A stretch of DNA of 8,310 nucleotides from an uncultured Eubacteriales bacterium (GTDB lineage: Bacteria; Bacillota; Clostridia; Christensenellales; UBA1242), in NCBI GenBank assembly GCA_948971535.1, contig CARFEX010000001.1:1-8310 (forward strand), written 5' to 3'. The translations under genes and the position numbers were made by a program. Under the pieces are notes generated by a model. It searched no databases, was not told the origin of the DNA, and was given only the letters and a program-made list of their open reading frames with translations. Below, in pieces: positions 6,486-8,310 of this stretch. Position 1 is the first letter of the stretch. Each line of letters begins with the position of its first letter.

Positions 6486-6524
6486 AAAAAATACAAATCT
6501 TTAAAGCTTGATTTGTATTTTTTT
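6486..6524. terminator. Bidirectional terminator after the ABC exporter gene
   Basis: A 14-bp stem (6486-6499 with 6510-6523), core ATACAAATC with GATTTGTAT, closes a ten-base loop. A-rich and T-rich flanks give a U-tract in both directions. It sits between the exporter stop (6476) and the convergent glycosylase stop (6560) and can serve both. Confidence 0.85.
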
Positions 6525-6559
6525 ATTCTATTTTAGTTTTAAAGTTAAAAACATCACCA

Positions 6560-7030
6560 CTATTTATTCAAAATTATCGCTTTCCAATCCTCTATTTTAA
6601 ATCTAGGATTTGCTGAACTTGTGGAGGACATATAGTAAACAGGAATTTTGCTTTTAAAAGTTTTAAGTAAAATTTCATAAGCAGTTTTTCCATTACAAAG
6701 TATTTTATTAACTTTGGTGTTTGGTGGTAACAAAAAATCAATGCTCGATACTGTAAAGATTGAGTTTTCTAAATCTAAGTCCGATGAGCCTTTTAAGTCA
6801 CTTGTAGAAACAACATCATAGAGAGCTATATGATGCTTTAAAACAAAAGCCTTTTTACAGTCTATATCATCTTTAATTTCTTCATTAAAAATGGTGGCTA
6901 GCATCTTCCAAAATCTGTTCTGCTTGTGACCATAATAAAAACCAACCTTCCTACTCTTCACACTAGGAAAGCTCCCCAAAATCAGTATTTCTGAATCTTT
7001 ATCATAAACCGCTTCAAATCCAACTTGCAT
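6560..7030 (-). CDS. Hypoxanthine/deoxyinosine DNA glycosylase (UDG superfamily)
   Basis: The 156-residue product matches the small single-domain hypoxanthine-DNA glycosylases of the uracil-DNA glycosylase superfamily (TIGR04274 type). These cut the base from deoxyinosine, formed by adenine deamination, to start base excision repair. Motif 1 is ILGSFPS at 17-23, followed by FYYGHKQNRFW at 31-41, the family hallmark. ALYDVV at 69-74 and GSSD at 81-84 match the middle conserved region, LCNGKTAYE at 111-119 is the core strand and helix, and STSSANP at 136-142 is motif 2. The length is normal and no key segment is missing. The start has a modest AGG-type site and a strong promoter with a leader of about 46 bases. 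The gene stands alone between terminators. Activity on uracil as well as hypoxanthine cannot be excluded. Confidence 0.9.
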   Translation of the reverse strand: MQVGFEAVYDKDSEILILGSFPSVKSRKVGFYYGHKQNRFWKMLATIFNEEIKDDIDCKKAFVLKHHIALYDVVSTSDLKGSSDLDLENSIFTVSSIDFLLPPNTKVNKILCNGKTAYEILLKTFKSKIPVYYMSSTSSANPRFKIEDWKAIILNK

Positions 7031-7071
7031 TTTTAACCTATTAATTAAAACCTGTTTTTTTTACATCTTTT

Positions 7072-7089
7072 TTATAATGTACATTATAA
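7072..7089. promoter_or_regulatory. 18-bp perfect palindrome over the glycosylase -10 box
   Basis: TTATAATGTACATTATAA equals its own reverse complement and contains TATAAT on both strands. The minus copy (complement of 7083-7088) is the -10 of the glycosylase promoter. It may be an operator or part of a bidirectional promoter. No rightward gene starts downstream. Confidence 0.5.
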
Positions 7090-7111
7090 CATAACTAAAC
7101 TATAATTCCAA
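7083..7111 (-). promoter_or_regulatory. Promoter of the DNA glycosylase gene
   Basis: On the minus strand TTGGAA (complement of 7106-7111) and consensus TATAAT (complement of 7083-7088) are 17 bases apart, with an extended -10 TG (TGTTATAAT). The -35 box directly adjoins the U-tract of the preceding gene's terminator. Confidence 0.8.
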
Positions 7112-7144
7112 AAAAAATACGAACCAATAACTTTTTATTAGTTC
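7110..7144 (-). terminator. Terminator of the 152-residue gene
   Basis: Read on the minus strand, GAACTAATAA (complement of 7135-7144) pairs with TTATTGGTTC (complement of 7121-7130) through ten pairs including one U-G, with an AAAG loop. GTA and a run of eight T follow. On the plus strand the same stem would have a C-A mismatch, so it is best suited to leftward transcripts. Confidence 0.82.
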
Positions 7145-7219
7145 ATATTTCAAATTTGCAACAAGATGTTTTTACACCACTTAAATAGATTGTATTTTCC
7201 CCATATTCACACACAATTT
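7145..7219. other. 3' untranslated spacer
   Basis: These 75 bases lie between the stop codon of the 152-residue gene and its terminator. I see no further reading frame, strong hairpin or promoter in them. Confidence 0.5.
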
Positions 7220-7678
7220 TTATTGCTCTAAAGACTCTTCAATTTCTGAAGAAGTAAGCATTATAATTTGTCTATCTGTTTTGATATTTTCAGCATAAAC
7301 CATCCCGTCTACAAGTATATCTTCTGCCTTTAACTCTTCTATCACATAATAATTCATATTGCTCTCAACAATATAATTTCCATTTTCATTCCTAATAGGT
7401 GTACTCCCGTAAGAAACTACAGTAACGGCAGTTTCAGGGAATTCATCAGTTTTATCCCAAGAAAGCTGAAAGCTTTGTTTAAAACCATCAAATTCAGATA
7501 TCGCAAGATTATCATACTGCGAATTATTTAATAGAAAAGCCATTAATTTGTTATCAATCATAACTAGTTTGCCTGGATATTCTCTGTAATACTCAGCCAA
7601 CCAGTCCAAAGGGCAACTCTGAGTTTCTACACCAGCTGTTAAATAAAAAGTGTTGACATGTTTTATATTTTTATCCAT
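7220..7678 (-). CDS. Unrecognised acidic soluble protein, 152 residues
   Basis: I do not recognise a family. The protein is acidic, with no signal peptide or membrane segment and a single Cys (residue 22), so it is probably cytoplasmic. The composition suggests a mixed alpha/beta fold. A Trp/Tyr-rich stretch lies around 26-35 (WLAEYYREYP), beta-like strands around 38-50 and 82-92, an Asn/Tyr-rich stretch around 98-112, and the tail is rich in Glu and Ser. It is very likely a real gene: it has a strong promoter with consensus TTGACA and TATAAT boxes, AGAGG eight bases before the ATG, a stop codon and a clear terminator. It forms a single-gene unit between the tRNA-Ser and the DNA glycosylase. 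Neighbours give no clear functional clue. Confidence 0.82.
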   Translation of the reverse strand: MDKNIKHVNTFYLTAGVETQSCPLDWLAEYYREYPGKLVMIDNKLMAFLLNNSQYDNLAISEFDGFKQSFQLSWDKTDEFPETAVTVVSYGSTPIRNENGNYIVESNMNYYVIEELKAEDILVDGMVYAENIKTDRQIIMLTSSEIEESLEQ

Positions 7679-7698
7679 GATAGTATCCTCTAGTTAAA

Positions 7699-7725
7699 AT
7701 TATAGCAAAAAAAACAATTTGTCAA
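7699..7725 (-). promoter_or_regulatory. Promoter of the 152-residue gene
   Basis: On the minus strand TTGACA (complement of 7720-7725) and TATAAT (complement of 7699-7704) are both perfect consensus, with an extended -10 TG. The spacer is only 15 bases, shorter than the usual 16-18 and mostly a T-tract. Confidence 0.7.
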
Positions 7726-7783
7726 TACTTCAATTAGTTGCACAATACAAAAATATAAAAAATAAAAAAATTTGAAAAAATAG

Positions 7784-7811
7784 TTGAAAATTTTTTTATA
7801 ATGTGTATAAT
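7784..7811 (+). promoter_or_regulatory. tRNA-Ser promoter
   Basis: TTGAAA (7784-7789) and TATAAT (7806-7811) are 16 bases apart, about 40 bases before the mature tRNA. An A-tract-rich segment (7747-7780) lies just upstream and may act as an UP-like element. Confidence 0.7.
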
Positions 7812-7850
7812 ATATCTATGTGTTTAAAATAACACAAAACAATTTTATAT

Positions 7851-7938
7851 GGAGAGATGGCTGAGCGGTCGAAAGCGGCGGTCTTGAAAACCGTTGATGT
7901 GAAAGCATCCTGGGGTTCGAATCCCTATCTCTCCGCCA
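7851..7938 (+). tRNA. tRNA-Ser (anticodon UGA)
   Basis: The acceptor arm pairs GGAGAGA with TCTCTCC, followed by discriminator G and an encoded CCA (7936-7938). The anticodon stem (7878-7882 with 7890-7894) closes the loop CTTGAAA, giving anticodon TGA at 7885-7887. A long variable arm (GATG with CATC around a short loop) is the class II feature expected of tRNA-Ser. The T-loop TTCGAAT is present. It reads UCA and, through wobble, other UCN serine codons. It is transcribed alone from its own promoter to its own terminator. Confidence 0.97.
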
Positions 7939-7942
7939 CATC

Positions 7943-7969
7943 AAAAGCACCAAATATGGTGCTTTTTTT
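7943..7969 (+). terminator. tRNA-Ser terminator
   Basis: AAAAGCACC (7943-7951) pairs with GGTGCTTTT (7958-7966) around a six-base loop, followed by further T residues to 7969. It begins five bases after the tRNA CCA end. Confidence 0.92.
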
Positions 7970-8154
7970 CATTAAATAACACAATAAAATATGGTTTTTA
8001 GCAATTTTTTTGATGTTTGTAGAGTTTAAGGAATATAAAAAACCGACGCAAAAATGTCTACCAAAATCATTGATTTTTTCTAAAAAAATATAACAGTTTT
8101 TCAGTAAAATATATGTTGATGGAAGATTTTCAGAGAGAATTATAAAAATTATAC
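7970..8154. other. Intergenic stretch without a supported gene
   Basis: About 185 A+T-rich bases between the tRNA terminator and the next terminator. I see only very short reading frames (for example ten codons from the ATG at 8113) and one weak six-pair hairpin near 8063-8079. No copy of the tRNA 3' end is visible that would mark an integrated element. Confidence 0.5.
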
Positions 8155-8187
8155 AAAAAAGTCTCAACTAGTTATTTGAGACTTTTT
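8155..8187. terminator. Terminator of the leftward gene at the right edge
   Basis: A 12-bp stem, core GTCTCAA (8161-8167) with TTGAGAC (8176-8182) extended by A/T pairs, closes an eight-base loop. A and T tracts on either side allow function on both strands. It lies 34 bases past the stop codon of the partial gene ending at 8222, which it most likely serves. Confidence 0.85.
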
Positions 8188-8221
8188 ATATTAAATTCTA
8201 ATTGAAGATTAATAGAAATTT

Positions 8222-8310
8222 TTACCACATTATATATTTTTTATCTTCACCATCACTATATCTTTTTGCAGCGATTAATACTCTTTTATAAAATTCATCT
8301 ATTATTTGAT
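8222..8310 (-). CDS. C-terminal end of an unidentified protein (partial)
   Basis: On the minus strand one frame is open from the window edge to a TAA at 8222-8224, giving 28 residues that begin QIIDEFYKRV and end KKYIMW. The other two minus-strand frames stop almost at once. The mixed charged and hydrophobic composition looks like the end of a helical protein. The downstream terminator supports a real gene end. Too little is present to name a function. Confidence 0.55.
   Translation of the reverse strand, partial: QIIDEFYKRVLIAAKRYSDGEDKKYIMW

Noticed and set aside
8063..8079. Small hairpin AAAATC with GATTTT followed by T residues
   Set aside because: Only six pairs, one of them G-C, with a three-base loop and no gene ending at it.
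7925..8167. Minus-strand 80-codon frame right of the tRNA
   Set aside because: It runs through the tRNA terminator and into the tRNA 3' end, and has no recognisable initiation site.
7851..8310. tRNA-Ser as an attachment site for an integrated element
   Set aside because: tRNA 3' ends are common integration sites, but no repeat of the tRNA end and no integrase is visible in the short flank available.

Overview
The window is strongly A+T-rich bacterial chromosome with house-keeping and membrane-lipid genes. Clostridia-like Bacillota is the best guess. The reasons are a two-repeat DUF1540 Cys protein, a canonical L9, near-consensus sigma-A-type promoters, U-tract terminators and a tRNA-Ser with CCA encoded. 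This placement is an inference; nothing here identifies a genus.

Layout from the left. A large unrecognised protein with a Lys/Ser/Gly-rich linker reads leftward and runs off the window (2-1279, minus). Next come the DUF1540 protein (1342-1650, minus) and, divergently, rplI for ribosomal protein L9 (1734-2177, plus). A diacylglycerol-kinase-family lipid kinase (2261-3199, plus) follows and ends at a bidirectional terminator. It faces a leftward two-gene operon: a YwaF/TMEM164-like membrane protein (3934-4698) overlapping a PAP2-family phosphatase (3222-3947). Divergent from that operon is a single-chain ABC exporter (4803-6476, plus), ended by a second bidirectional terminator. Further right on the minus strand are a hypoxanthine/deoxyinosine DNA glycosylase (6560-7030) and an unrecognised 152-residue protein (7220-7678), each with its own promoter. 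A tRNA-Ser(UGA) gene (7851-7938, plus) with promoter and terminator follows. The last 90 bases hold the C-terminal codons of another leftward gene.

Functionally, the middle third (lipid kinase, PAP2 phosphatase, YwaF-like protein, ABC exporter) is a membrane-lipid and transport neighbourhood. The kinase would make phosphorylated lipids, the PAP2 enzyme would remove or transfer lipid phosphates, and the YwaF-like protein may be a lipid-modifying membrane enzyme. Only the YwaF-PAP2 pair is physically coupled. The rest are single-gene units.

I found no CRISPR array, insertion sequence, phage gene, toxin-antitoxin pair or obvious defence system. The points most worth checking are three genes without a Shine-Dalgarno sequence (two with a -10 hexamer six bases before the ATG), two GTAC-centred palindromes covering the -10 boxes of rplI and the glycosylase gene, two start codons moved downstream by clear ribosome binding sites, and two proteins I could not assign to a family.
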